Assembly: GCA_017531985.1 (NCBI GenBank)
Contig: JAFXJY010000042.1
Coordinates: 1-41,928 of the forward strand
Length of the DNA: 41,928 nt
Source of the DNA: Bacteroidaceae bacterium
GTDB taxonomy: Bacteria > Bacteroidota > Bacteroidia > Bacteroidales > Barnesiellaceae_A
Direction of reading: 5' to 3'
Under the pieces are notes generated by a model. The model ran no database searches, was not told where the DNA came from, and was given only the letters and a program-made list of their open reading frames with translations. Made by a program: the position numbers and the translations under genes. Below are positions 1 through 7,090 of this stretch, piece after piece. Each line of letters begins with the position of its first letter. The first letter of the stretch is position 1.

Positions 1-1
1 A

Positions 2-640
2 CAGAAGTATAAAGTTGAATCGGATGATGTAGATGATTGGTTGCAGATCGAACTCCTCCCCATTCGTGAGGCTCGGTTGGAAGAAGAGAATCGCAAGAAA
101 TACAACGGTCGCGAGTGGGTCGACCTCGGTTTACCCTCGGGCTTAAAGTGGGCAACATGCAATGTAGGAGCTGATAAACCGGAAGAATATGGCAACTACT
201 ATGCTTGGGGTGAGACCGAAATCAAGAGTGAGTATACCGCAGATAATTGTGCAACGTGGAGAAAAAAACTTGGCGATATCAGTGGGGATTCGCGTTACGA
301 TGCCGCCCGAAGGAATTGGGGCGGCAGTTGGCGAATGCCCACGAAAGCCGAATGTCAAGAACTCGTGGATAATTGCACATGGACATGGACAACGCAAGGC
401 GTACACAAGGGATATAAAGTAACCAGTAAAAAGAATGGAAACAGTATCTTTCTTCCGGCTGCCGGCTATCGGACAGGGTCGTTGCTCTACTGCCAAAGAG
501 AGGGCGGTTTCTATTGGATGTCTACGCCCGACGAGAGCAGTACCGCGAGTGCGTACGGCCTCAACTTCAATAGCGGCATTCACTGCGGGGGCTGGCTCAC
601 TCGCGGCTACGGTCACACCGTCCGCCCCGTTTGTGATTGA
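2..640 (+). CDS. Fib_succ_major-type lectin-like protein, C-terminal part (5' end outside window)
   Basis: The reading frame is open from base 2, so the true start lies upstream and about 212 residues are visible. After a short charged linker comes the block GREWVDLGLPSGLKWATCNV, then YYAWGE, GSWRMPTKAE, a GYR segment, FYWMST and a terminal HTVRPVCD. This order is typical of the Fibrobacter succinogenes major paralogous domain (TIGR02145), related to the formylglycine-enzyme/C-type-lectin fold and common in secreted Bacteroidetes proteins. The upstream part, which would show a signal peptide or partner domains, is missing, so the role (surface binding is usual) is inferred. The last 90 bases are GC-rich and dominated by codons ending in C, unlike most of the window. 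The stop is followed 13 bases later by a palindromic repeat. Confidence 0.8.
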   Translation, partial: QKYKVESDDVDDWLQIELLPIREARLEEENRKKYNGREWVDLGLPSGLKWATCNVGADKPEEYGNYYAWGETEIKSEYTADNCATWRKKLGDISGDSRYDAARRNWGGSWRMPTKAECQELVDNCTWTWTTQGVHKGYKVTSKKNGNSIFLPAAGYRTGSLLYCQREGGFYWMSTPDESSTASAYGLNFNSGIHCGGWLTRGYGHTVRPVCD

Positions 641-652
641 TTGCCAACAGCC

Positions 653-739
653 GTAGGGACGCACCACCGGTGCGTTGATGGTATAATTATGCGAAAATCA
701 ATAATATAATAACCCTACGCACCATTGGTGCGTCCCTAC
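653..739. repeat. Paired inverted palindromic repeat (REP/MITE-like)
   Basis: The arm at 653-676 (GTAGGGACGCACCACCGGTG and onward) and the arm at 711-739 are reverse complements except for about two bases, separated by about 34 bases of AT-rich DNA. Each arm is also a small hairpin by itself: ACGCACC, three bases, GGTGCGT. The unit could fold as one long hairpin or as two small ones. It sits just after a stop codon. It resembles dispersed intergenic palindromes of gut Bacteroidales genomes, but its copy number cannot be judged here. It might also act as a terminator or mRNA stabiliser, although there is no clear T-run. Confidence 0.7.
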
Positions 740-898
740 CTCAGGAGAAAACATAGGGGAGAAGATGGTAATCCTATCAGCCTGCATACGCTTCGCTTTC
801 CCATCCTCCGGACGTTCATATCTATCGGTTATTGACTACGTACAAGTTGCGTTTTGTTGAAAAAAAACAGGGTCGTAGGAAAAAAATAATGTCTCAAT
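740..898. other. Intergenic DNA without recognised gene
   Basis: No plausible gene was found between the palindromic repeat and the rpmB promoters. The segment has a weak interrupted stem (GGAG-AA-GATGG near 759-769 with CCATCCTCC near 813-821) and an A-rich stretch at 861-891. No function is assigned. Confidence 0.5.
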
Positions 899-931
899 TT
901 GTTTCTATTTGCGATAAAATGTTTAACTTTG
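899..931 (+). promoter_or_regulatory. Distal Bacteroidetes-type promoter for rpmB
   Basis: TAACTTTG at 924-931 matches the -7 consensus TAnnTTTG. A TTG at 899-901 could be the -33 element, although the 22-base spacer is slightly long. Transcription would start near 937 and give a leader of about 215 bases, containing a small hairpin GGAGTT-GTA-AACTCC at 951-965. Confidence 0.5.
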
Positions 932-1068
932 CACCGCATAAAATGCTGATGGAGTTGTAAACTCCTGAAACACAACAACAAAGTGAATTTACGCTGAGAG
1001 CGAGACCCATCGTGATGCTCCTAAAAACGGCTGCGAAAAGAAAAAATATAGCTTTTCTCGGTTGAAAA

Positions 1069-1100
1069 TTTGGATGGCAACTCAAAATGCTGTAAATTTG
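1069..1100 (+). promoter_or_regulatory. Proximal Bacteroidetes-type promoter for rpmB
   Basis: TTTG at 1069-1072 and TAAATTTG at 1093-1100 are separated by 20 bases, an excellent match to the Bacteroidetes sigma-ABfr consensus. Transcription would start near 1107, about 45 bases before the rpmB ATG. Confidence 0.7.
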
Positions 1101-1151
1101 CACACTGTTTTGTGAAAATCGAAAAAGTAAACTAAAAAAATAAAGATAGCG

Positions 1152-1406
1152 ATGTCAAAGATTTGTCAAATTACTGGTAAGAAAGCTATGGTTGGCAATA
1201 ACGTTTCGCACTCCAATCGTCGCACGAAACGTCGTTTCAATGTTAACCTTTTTAGCAAGAAATTCTATTGGGTAGAGCAGGAATGCTGGATTAGCCTCAC
1301 TGTATCGGCCGCAGGTCTCCGCTTGATTAACAAGATGGGCTTGGATGCTGCCATCAAGTATGCAGCAGAAAAAGGGTATTTAACCGAAATAAAAATGATG
1401 AACTAA
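1152..1406 (+). CDS. rpmB: 50S ribosomal protein bL28
   Basis: The 84-residue basic protein begins [20 protein letters not shown] and continues with [12 protein letters not shown], the diagnostic bL28 N-terminus. The C-terminal part ([20 protein letters not shown]) also fits the family. Its length is normal for Bacteroidetes. bL28 is a structural component of the large ribosomal subunit. It is the first gene of a tight cluster: rpmG starts one base after its stop. The start is preceded by an A-rich stretch and no SD, as usual for this phylum. Two promoter candidates lie upstream. Confidence 0.97.
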   Translation: MSKICQITGKKAMVGNNVSHSNRRTKRRFNVNLFSKKFYWVEQECWISLTVSAAGLRLINKMGLDAAIKYAAEKGYLTEIKMMN

Positions 1407-1407
1407 T

Positions 1408-1596
1408 ATGGCAAAGAAAGCTAAGGGTAACAGAGTACAAGTAATACTCGAATGTACAGAGCATAAGGCAAGTGGTATGCCCGGCACATCACGTTACATT
1501 ACTACCAAGAACCGCAAAAATACCACAGAGCGTTTGGAATTGAAAAAGTACAATCCCATCCTGCGTCGAGTTACAGTTCACAAAGAAATTAAATAA
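1408..1596 (+). CDS. rpmG: 50S ribosomal protein bL33
   Basis: The 62-residue basic protein contains the bL33 core: [12 protein letters not shown], followed by [23 protein letters not shown]. Only one cysteine (residue 16) is present, so this is the zinc-free form of bL33. It is a component of the 50S subunit near the E site. It starts one base after the rpmB stop, with no room for its own SD, which suggests translational coupling. It ends 16 bases before a small DUF4295 gene, an order that recurs in Bacteroidetes genomes. Confidence 0.97.
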   Translation: MAKKAKGNRVQVILECTEHKASGMPGTSRYITTKNRKNTTERLELKKYNPILRRVTVHKEIK

Positions 1597-1597
1597 T

Positions 1598-1605
1598 AAG
1601 GAGGT
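1598..1605 (+). promoter_or_regulatory. Perfect Shine-Dalgarno sequence before the DUF4295 gene
   Basis: AAGGAGGT lies 7 bases before the ATG at 1613 and is fully complementary to the 3' tail of 16S rRNA. Such a site is ordinary in most bacteria. It stands out here because neighbouring genes have A/T-rich starts without SD, and because Bacteroidetes ribosomes are known to mask the anti-SD tail. Confidence 0.85.
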
Positions 1606-1612
1606 CTGACAC

Positions 1613-1765
1613 ATGGCAAAGAAAACCGTTGCAACCCTGCAAAAAGGCGATGGTCGTGCTTATGCGAAAGTAATCAAAGTGGTGAAATCGCCCAAGACCG
1701 GTGCCTATATGTTCCAAGAGGAGATGGTCCTCAAGGAGAATGTAGATGCTGTATTGAAAGCGTAA
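1613..1765 (+). CDS. DUF4295 family small ribosome-associated protein
   Basis: The 50-residue basic protein begins MAKKTVATLQKGDGRAYAKV and continues with KSPKTGAYMFQEEMV. It matches the DUF4295 family, which is typical of Bacteroidetes and found directly after rpmG. I recall that a Flavobacterium ribosome structure assigned a protein of this kind as an extra large-subunit protein (bL38). I hold that identification with moderate confidence, and the sequence alone shows only a small basic protein in a ribosomal operon. The start is fixed by a perfect SD 7 bases upstream. It is probably cotranscribed with rpmB and rpmG and ends 81 bases before an intrinsic terminator. Confidence 0.88.
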   Translation: MAKKTVATLQKGDGRAYAKVIKVVKSPKTGAYMFQEEMVLKENVDAVLKA

Positions 1766-1846
1766 TCTACTATTGTTTGTAAATAATATCAAGGGAGTTT
1801 CTGTCAACTCCGCATATTATAGAACTTACTGAAAGATTTAAAAAAT

Positions 1847-1884
1847 TTCCTTGCACACAAATATTGTGCAAGGAAGTTTTTTTT
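1847..1884 (+). terminator. Intrinsic terminator of the rpmB operon
   Basis: A perfect 10-bp stem, TTCCTTGCAC (1847-1856) with GTGCAAGGAA (1866-1875), has a 9-base loop and is followed by G and eight T. It separates the ribosomal protein genes from the ftsY unit. Confidence 0.9.
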
Positions 1885-1899
1885 ACGCTCTAAAATTGT

Positions 1900-1907
1900 T
1901 ACTTTTG
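1900..1907 (+). promoter_or_regulatory. Probable -7 element of the ftsY unit
   Basis: TACTTTTG fits the TAnnTTTG consensus and lies just after the terminator, where a promoter for ftsY is expected. No good TTG is seen about 20 bases upstream because that DNA is the T-run of the terminator. Transcription from here would give a leader of about 145 bases. Confidence 0.5.
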
Positions 1908-1987
1908 CATCGGAAATGTGTCGACCTGCTGATGACTGCTTAATGCACAGCCTCAACAAGTTGCAACTCTTCATGGTTATGGGGCTG

Positions 1988-1995
1988 AGGAGGTG
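1988..1995 (+). promoter_or_regulatory. Shine-Dalgarno sequence of the ftsY leader ORF
   Basis: AGGAGGTG lies 5 bases before the ATG at 2001 and matches the anti-SD tail of 16S rRNA at all eight positions. It could be partly masked by a 5-bp pairing of CCTCA (1951-1955) with TGAGG (1986-1990). Confidence 0.65.
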
Positions 1996-2000
1996 GCACG

Positions 2001-2051
2001 ATGAAGAATGATTTATTAATAGGCGAACCGATATTGGTTCTTTTTATATAG
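2001..2051 (+). CDS. Candidate 16-codon leader peptide before ftsY
   Basis: The short frame MKNDLLIGEPILVLFI ends with TAG at 2049-2051, six bases before the ftsY ATG. Translation is suggested by the strong SD at 1988-1995. A small hairpin with a T-run lies inside its 3' half. The position, SD and hairpin resemble a leader-peptide or coupling arrangement controlling ftsY. No enrichment for one amino acid is obvious apart from Leu and Ile, so the effector, if any, is unknown. It could also be a chance frame, since 16 codons is short. This is inference from layout, not a recognised family. Confidence 0.4.
   Translation: MKNDLLIGEPILVLFI
2025..2045 (+). terminator. Weak attenuator-like hairpin before ftsY
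   Basis: GAACC (2025-2029) pairs with GGTTC (2036-2040) across a 6-base loop and is followed by five T. The 5-bp stem is short, so it is at best a pause or weak attenuator. It lies within the leader ORF and 13 bases before the ftsY start. Confidence 0.35.
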
Positions 2052-2057
2052 TAATAT

Positions 2058-3011
2058 ATGGCATGGTTTAACTTCTTCTCGAAAGAGAAAAAAGAGACAT
2101 TGGATAAGGGTCTGTCCAAGACCAAAGAGGGAGTGTTCAGCAAGCTGGCAAGAGCCATAGCCGGCAAGTCGCAAGTGGATGATGACGTGCTGGATAATCT
2201 CGAAGAGGTGCTGATAACCTCCGATGTGGGTGTCGATACGACGCTGCGTATCATAGAGCGAGTAGAGGCTCGTGTGGCTCGTGACAAGTACTTGGGTACA
2301 TCGGAGCTGAACCGCATCTTGCGTGAGGAGATTACTGCACTGCTTACCGAGAGTGGCGATGATGATGTTGAGGACTTTACTATTCCTGCCGATAAGACTC
2401 CTTATGTTATCATGGTTGTGGGTGTTAATGGTGTAGGAAAAACCACAACGATAGGCAAGATGGCCTATCAGTACAAGAAAAAAGGTTACTCAGTGTACTT
2501 AGGTGCTGCCGATACGTTCCGTGCTGCTGCTGTCGAACAGTTGGTGGCTTGGGGTGAACGTGTGGGAGTGCCTGTCGTGAAGCAGAAGATGGGTTCCGAC
2601 CCGGCTTCGGTGGCTTTTGACACACTCAGCTCGGCCAAGGCCAATAATGCCGATGTTGTGATTATCGATACCGCCGGTCGCTTGCATAACAAAATAGGAC
2701 TCATGAATGAGTTGACCAAGATAAAGAATGTGATGGCTAAGGTGCTGCCCGATGCCCCGCACGAAGTTCTCTTGGTGTTGGATGGCTCGACCGGACAAAA
2801 TGCCTTTGAGCAAGCCAAGCAATTTACAGCCGCAACCGAAGTGAATGAGTTGGCTATTACAAAACTTGATGGCACAGCCAAGGGCGGTGTAGTAATAGGT
2901 ATCTCCGACCAGTTCAAGATTCCTGTTAAGTATATAGGTCTTGGTGAGGGTATGGAGGACTTGCAAGTATTCCGAGGTCCGGCCTTTGTCGATTCACTCT
3001 TTGGCGATTGA
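2058..3011 (+). CDS. ftsY: Signal recognition particle receptor FtsY
   Basis: The 317-residue SRP GTPase docks ribosome-SRP complexes at the inner membrane for cotranslational insertion. The N-terminal helical bundle (about 1-100) is followed by the NG GTPase domain: P-loop GVNGVGKTTTIGK near residue 122, insertion-box motif DTFRAAAVEQL, DTAGR near 204 and TKLDGTAKGG near 268. The long acidic A domain of E. coli FtsY is absent, as in most Bacteroidetes, and the N-terminus MAWFNFFSKEKK is a short amphipathic membrane-binding helix. The ATG has no SD and lies six bases after a candidate leader ORF. The rimO start follows its stop by one base. Confidence 0.97.
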   Translation: MAWFNFFSKEKKETLDKGLSKTKEGVFSKLARAIAGKSQVDDDVLDNLEEVLITSDVGVDTTLRIIERVEARVARDKYLGTSELNRILREEITALLTESGDDDVEDFTIPADKTPYVIMVVGVNGVGKTTTIGKMAYQYKKKGYSVYLGAADTFRAAAVEQLVAWGERVGVPVVKQKMGSDPASVAFDTLSSAKANNADVVIIDTAGRLHNKIGLMNELTKIKNVMAKVLPDAPHEVLLVLDGSTGQNAFEQAKQFTAATEVNELAITKLDGTAKGGVVIGISDQFKIPVKYIGLGEGMEDLQVFRGPAFVDSLFGD

Positions 3012-3012
3012 T

Positions 3013-4305
3013 ATGAAACGCAACAGAGTAGATATTATATCGTTGGGCTGCTCCAAGAATCTTGTCGACTCGGAGCGTCTGTTACAGCGATTTGCCGCAG
3101 CAGGATATGACGTATATCACGATGCCGAGAAGGTGTCGGGCGAAATTGTTGTGGTAAATACCTGCGGATTTATAGGTGATGCCAAGGAGGAGAGCATCGA
3201 GATGATATTGCAACTTGCCGAGGAAAAGAAGCGTCGTCGCATAGGTCGCCTCTATGTTATGGGTTGTCTCTCGGAGCGTTACAGAGAAGAGTTGACCGAG
3301 GAGATACCCGAAGTTGACAAGTTCTATGGAAAATTTGACTGGGATACTTTGTTGACCGACTTGGGACATCCCGACATACCCAATTCGACGGATCGAATCT
3401 TGACAACTCCATCGCACTATGCCTATATCAAGATAGCCGAGGGATGCAATCGTTTCTGCTCCTATTGTGCTATACCGCTTATCACAGGCCGTTTCCAGTC
3501 TTATCCTATGGAGCAGATACTTGATGAGGTGCGAGGATTGGTAGCCAAGGGGGTAAAAGAGTTCCAGATTATAGCTCAAGACCTTTCTTATTATGGCGAA
3601 GACCTATATGGGGAGAACCGATTGGCACAGCTCATCGATAGCATGGCTCAGATTGAAGGTGTCGAATGGATACGGTTGCACTATGCCTATCCTGCCGGAT
3701 TTCCTTATGATCTGTTGCCGGTGATGGCTCGTCACGACAATGTGTGTAAATATCTCGATATAGCCCTGCAACACATCAGCGATCGAATGCTCGATAAGAT
3801 GTTGCGTCATGTTACCAAGCAAGAGACATATGCCTTGTTAGAGCGTATTCGCCGCGAGGTTCCGGGCATACATTTGCGTACTACCTTGATGGTGGGACAT
3901 CCCGGTGAGACAGAAGAAGACTTTGAGGAGTTGTTGCAATTTGTGCGAGATGCCCGATTTGAACGTATGGGTGCCTTTGCCTATTGTGAAGAGGAGGGTA
4001 CATATGCTGCCCGACATTACACCGACGATATACCCGAAGAGGTAAAGCAACATCGCCTCGATCTCCTCATGGCAGTGCAGGAGGATATTGCAGCCGAAAT
4101 AAATGCCGGTAAGCAAGATGCTATTATGCGTGTATTGGTCGATCGCGAGGAGTCTGACTACTATGTGGCACGTTCGCAATACGACTCACCCGAGGTCGAT
4201 AATGAGGTACTCATCGAGAAAATTCGTCCCTTGGAGATAGGTAGTTTCTACGACGTGAAGGTGGTACAGACAATGCCGTTTGACTTGATAGCACATCCGT
4301 TGTAG
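3013..4305 (+). CDS. rimO: Ribosomal protein uS12 methylthiotransferase RimO
   Basis: This 430-residue radical-SAM enzyme adds a methylthio group to an aspartate of ribosomal protein uS12. The N-terminal MTTase domain carries cluster cysteines in SLGCSKNLVDSE, NTCGF and MGCLSERY. The radical-SAM motif CNRFCSYC has cysteines at 145, 149 and 152. A C-terminal TRAM domain ends the protein. I place the start at the ATG at 3013 (MKRNRVDIISLGC), one base after the ftsY stop. An in-frame ATG at 2941 inside ftsY would add 24 residues that do not resemble the family. rimO sits between ftsY and menF with minimal spacing, so the genes are probably cotranscribed. Confidence 0.96.
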   Translation: MKRNRVDIISLGCSKNLVDSERLLQRFAAAGYDVYHDAEKVSGEIVVVNTCGFIGDAKEESIEMILQLAEEKKRRRIGRLYVMGCLSERYREELTEEIPEVDKFYGKFDWDTLLTDLGHPDIPNSTDRILTTPSHYAYIKIAEGCNRFCSYCAIPLITGRFQSYPMEQILDEVRGLVAKGVKEFQIIAQDLSYYGEDLYGENRLAQLIDSMAQIEGVEWIRLHYAYPAGFPYDLLPVMARHDNVCKYLDIALQHISDRMLDKMLRHVTKQETYALLERIRREVPGIHLRTTLMVGHPGETEEDFEELLQFVRDARFERMGAFAYCEEEGTYAARHYTDDIPEEVKQHRLDLLMAVQEDIAAEINAGKQDAIMRVLVDREESDYYVARSQYDSPEVDNEVLIEKIRPLEIGSFYDVKVVQTMPFDLIAHPL

Positions 4306-4308
4306 AAG

Positions 4309-5382
4309 ATGACAGAATTATCGCCATATTGCAATCTTGATACTATCGGCGAGTTGATGGCTTGCTGCATAGCGAAAAAAATCCCATTCTATGCGTGTCG
4401 TTACCCCGGTGAGATGCTGTGTCGGTGCGGTGTGCAGGTTGAGAGTCGTCCGCAGCATACTCTTTGCGAAGGGTTCAACGTGGTGCCGTTTGACATCGAA
4501 AGTGATAGCCCTACTTTTACTATATCGCCCGATTTCGACCCTCGTCAGTTATCTTTATTAAACTCTTTACCTGCTCGTTCGGTCGAAGAACCGACATGGA
4601 ATGATGCCGATATTGGCCAAGAAGAGTATCTCGACAAGGTCTCTCGTCTGGTAGAACTTATGAAAGAGGAGGAGTTGAGCAAAGTTGTACTGTCGCGTAC
4701 AATAACGCGAACTTGCGATGTCCCCACCGTCTTGCCACAATATTTCGTACAGTTGTGCAGGATGTACCCTTCCGCCTACGTTTTTGTGGTAAGTTACCCC
4801 GGTGTATGTGGTTGGATGGGAGCTACCCCCGAAGTTCTGTTATCTTCCACCCTCGATGGTTACGAAACAATGGCCTTGGCAGGAACTCGTCCGGCAGGTG
4901 TCTTAGGCGAATGGGGTGAGAAAGAGCAACGAGAGCAACAGTATGTAGCCCGATATATAACCGATATACTTCGCAGCCTATTGTCTGACAGGGTGGACAT
5001 GACTACTTATACCAAGAGAGCTGCACAAGTGGAGCATCTCTGTACGCATTTTTATGTAAAGATGGCACACGATGCACAAGTACGCGACCGTTTAGTTGCG
5101 GCACTTCATCCCACACCGGCAGTTGCCGGAACTCCCACTCGGCAAGCTATGAAGGTGATTAAAGCCATCGAAAATCACTCACGACGCTACTATGGCGGTT
5201 ATGTTGGTGAACGGTACAACGATGGTCGTTGCAGCTTGTACGTCAATCTGCGGAGCATGGAGTTTACATCGCAAGCCGTTAGGCTTTATGTAGGTGGTGG
5301 GCTGACCTCGCAATCGCATCCGCTCGATGAGTGGAATGAGACTTGTGCCAAGGCTCAGACATTGCTATCGGCTTTTCAATAA
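4309..5382 (+). CDS. menF: Isochorismate synthase MenF
   Basis: The 357-residue chorismate-binding enzyme converts chorismate to isochorismate, the first committed step of menaquinone synthesis. Family motifs in the C-terminal half are KVVLSRTI, MGATPEVLL, ALAGTRPAG, TPAVAGTPTRQAM and YYGGYVGE. The N-terminal third is divergent and shorter than in E. coli MenF, as in other Bacteroidetes. The ATG lies three bases after the rimO stop, and menD starts 10 bases after the menF stop. The pairing with menD supports MenF over a salicylate-type or siderophore isochorismate synthase. Confidence 0.93.
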   Translation: MTELSPYCNLDTIGELMACCIAKKIPFYACRYPGEMLCRCGVQVESRPQHTLCEGFNVVPFDIESDSPTFTISPDFDPRQLSLLNSLPARSVEEPTWNDADIGQEEYLDKVSRLVELMKEEELSKVVLSRTITRTCDVPTVLPQYFVQLCRMYPSAYVFVVSYPGVCGWMGATPEVLLSSTLDGYETMALAGTRPAGVLGEWGEKEQREQQYVARYITDILRSLLSDRVDMTTYTKRAAQVEHLCTHFYVKMAHDAQVRDRLVAALHPTPAVAGTPTRQAMKVIKAIENHSRRYYGGYVGERYNDGRCSLYVNLRSMEFTSQAVRLYVGGGLTSQSHPLDEWNETCAKAQTLLSAFQ

Positions 5383-5392
5383 TATGTGTTGA

Positions 5393-7078
5393 ATGATGGA
5401 GAATACAGTTCATACAGTGTGTAGGCAATTGGTAGCCTCATGTGTAAAATATGGAGTGCGTCGAGTAGTCCTATCGCCCGGCTCGCGAAATGCTCCGTTG
5501 TTGATTGCCTTTGCTCGCGAAAAGTCGATTGAGCATTGTGTTGTGGTAGATGAACGTACAGCTGCGTTCATTGCACTGGGTATGTGTGAGCGTAGTAATG
5601 AACCGGTGGCTGTCGTTTGCACATCGGGAACAGCTCTTCTCAACTATGCTCCGGCGGTGGCGGAAGCCTACTATCGACATCTGCCACTGATTGTTATCTC
5701 GGCCGACCGACCGGAGGAATGGATTGACCAAGATGACAGCCAGACCATCAGACAACAAGGTGTCTTATCGTCCATCGTGAAGCACTCTTGTCATCTATCC
5801 TCACGCAATAGCGAGCATAAGTTGTGGTATGCGAGCAGACTCATCAACGAAGCTCTGCAACAAGCCGTTACCTCGGTATCAGGTCCGGTGCATATCAATG
5901 TTCCTCTTGGTGAACCGTTGTGTGCCGTATCAGAGGATAATGAGATGTTGTATCCTATTATTGAAGTTGTTCGACCCGAAGCCCGATTATCGCAAGAGAC
6001 CATCGACTCATTGTCGAGTGAGATTTCTCACACAAGCAAAGTCATGATATTGGTGACGATATCGCAGCCATCACACGAGTTGCAGCAGGCTTTATCGCAA
6101 CTGGCAGCTCTGCCGCAGGTTGTGGTCCTGACCGAGAGTATTGCCAATCTTCATGATACCCACTTTATACCCACTATTGACCGTCTCCTCACAGCTATTG
6201 ATAATAGCGAGAAGCCCGAGTTTGCACCCGAGTTGCTCATTACATTAGGAGGAGCACCGGTGTCGCGTATGGTAAAGGAGTTCTTGCGTCAATATTCACC
6301 GGCACGTCATTGGCGTGTGGGTTGTGACCGAAACTTGATAGATACAATGCAGTGTCTTACCCATCGCATTGACATAGAGCCTACTACTTTTTTCGCCTCA
6401 ATAAGCGGACAATGCCGAGCGGCAAGTTCGCAGTATGCAGCTTTGTGGCACGATCGTGAGGTTGTAGCAACAGCCTTACACAATCGCATTGTCGATGCTT
6501 CACCATGGTGCGACTTACGAGCTTTCTCGATGTTATTCCCATGTATCCCCGAGGGTACGGTATTACATCTTTCCAATGGCACATCTATCCGCTACGCACA
6601 ACTATTCGATGCACCGCAGGTTGCGGCATCGTATTGTAACAGAGGTGTCAGTGGAATAGAAGGCTCAACATCGACTGCCCTTGGTGCATCATTGGTTGAT
6701 AATGAACAACACTTGCTTATTACCGGCGATATGAGTTTCGGTTACGATATATCGGCCTTGGCTACACATCTTGCCACCTCACGCTTTAAGGTGATTGTTA
6801 TTGACAACGGCGGAGGTGGTATATTCCGTTTTATCAAAGGTCCGTCGGACTTGCCCGAGTTGGAAGAACTCTTTGAAGTGCGTAGGCGACAACCCATCGA
6901 AGGATATGCCACATTGCATGGATGGCAATATTTTCATGCTGCAAGCCAAGCAGAGCTATGCGAGGTGTTGCCCCTGTTTTTTGCCGAGAGTGAGCGACCT
7001 GCCATACTTGCTATTGAGACTCCCAATGAGATTAATGCGGCTGTATTGCGAAAATATATGCGTCGTGCCAGAGAATAA
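5393..7078 (+). CDS. menD: 2-succinyl-5-enolpyruvyl-6-hydroxy-3-cyclohexene-1-carboxylate synthase MenD
   Basis: The 561-residue thiamine-diphosphate enzyme condenses 2-oxoglutarate with isochorismate, the second menaquinone step. The N-terminal pyrimidine-binding domain has SPGSRNAPLLIAF, the active-site DERTAAF with its conserved glutamate, CTSGTALLNYAPAVAEA and ISADRPEEWI. The C-terminal pyrophosphate-binding domain has GDMSFGYD and VIDNGGGGIF. Two adjacent ATG codons (5393 and 5396) are possible starts. It follows menF closely. The later genes menB, menC and menE, often adjacent in Bacteroidetes, are not found in the window. Confidence 0.95.
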   Translation: MMENTVHTVCRQLVASCVKYGVRRVVLSPGSRNAPLLIAFAREKSIEHCVVVDERTAAFIALGMCERSNEPVAVVCTSGTALLNYAPAVAEAYYRHLPLIVISADRPEEWIDQDDSQTIRQQGVLSSIVKHSCHLSSRNSEHKLWYASRLINEALQQAVTSVSGPVHINVPLGEPLCAVSEDNEMLYPIIEVVRPEARLSQETIDSLSSEISHTSKVMILVTISQPSHELQQALSQLAALPQVVVLTESIANLHDTHFIPTIDRLLTAIDNSEKPEFAPELLITLGGAPVSRMVKEFLRQYSPARHWRVGCDRNLIDTMQCLTHRIDIEPTTFFASISGQCRAASSQYAALWHDREVVATALHNRIVDASPWCDLRAFSMLFPCIPEGTVLHLSNGTSIRYAQLFDAPQVAASYCNRGVSGIEGSTSTALGASLVDNEQHLLITGDMSFGYDISALATHLATSRFKVIVIDNGGGGIFRFIKGPSDLPELEELFEVRRRQPIEGYATLHGWQYFHAASQAELCEVLPLFFAESERPAILAIETPNEINAAVLRKYMRRARE

Positions 7079-7090
7079 CCCTTTATCAAG

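Noticed and set aside
1943..2011. 22-codon frame MHSLNKLQLF... overlapping the ftsY leader ORF
   Set aside because: It has no SD, and its frame ends within the better-supported 16-codon ORF. Kept only as a possible alternative.
2941..3012. Upstream start for rimO inside ftsY
   Set aside because: The extra 24 residues do not resemble RimO, and ATG 3013 gives the family N-terminus directly.
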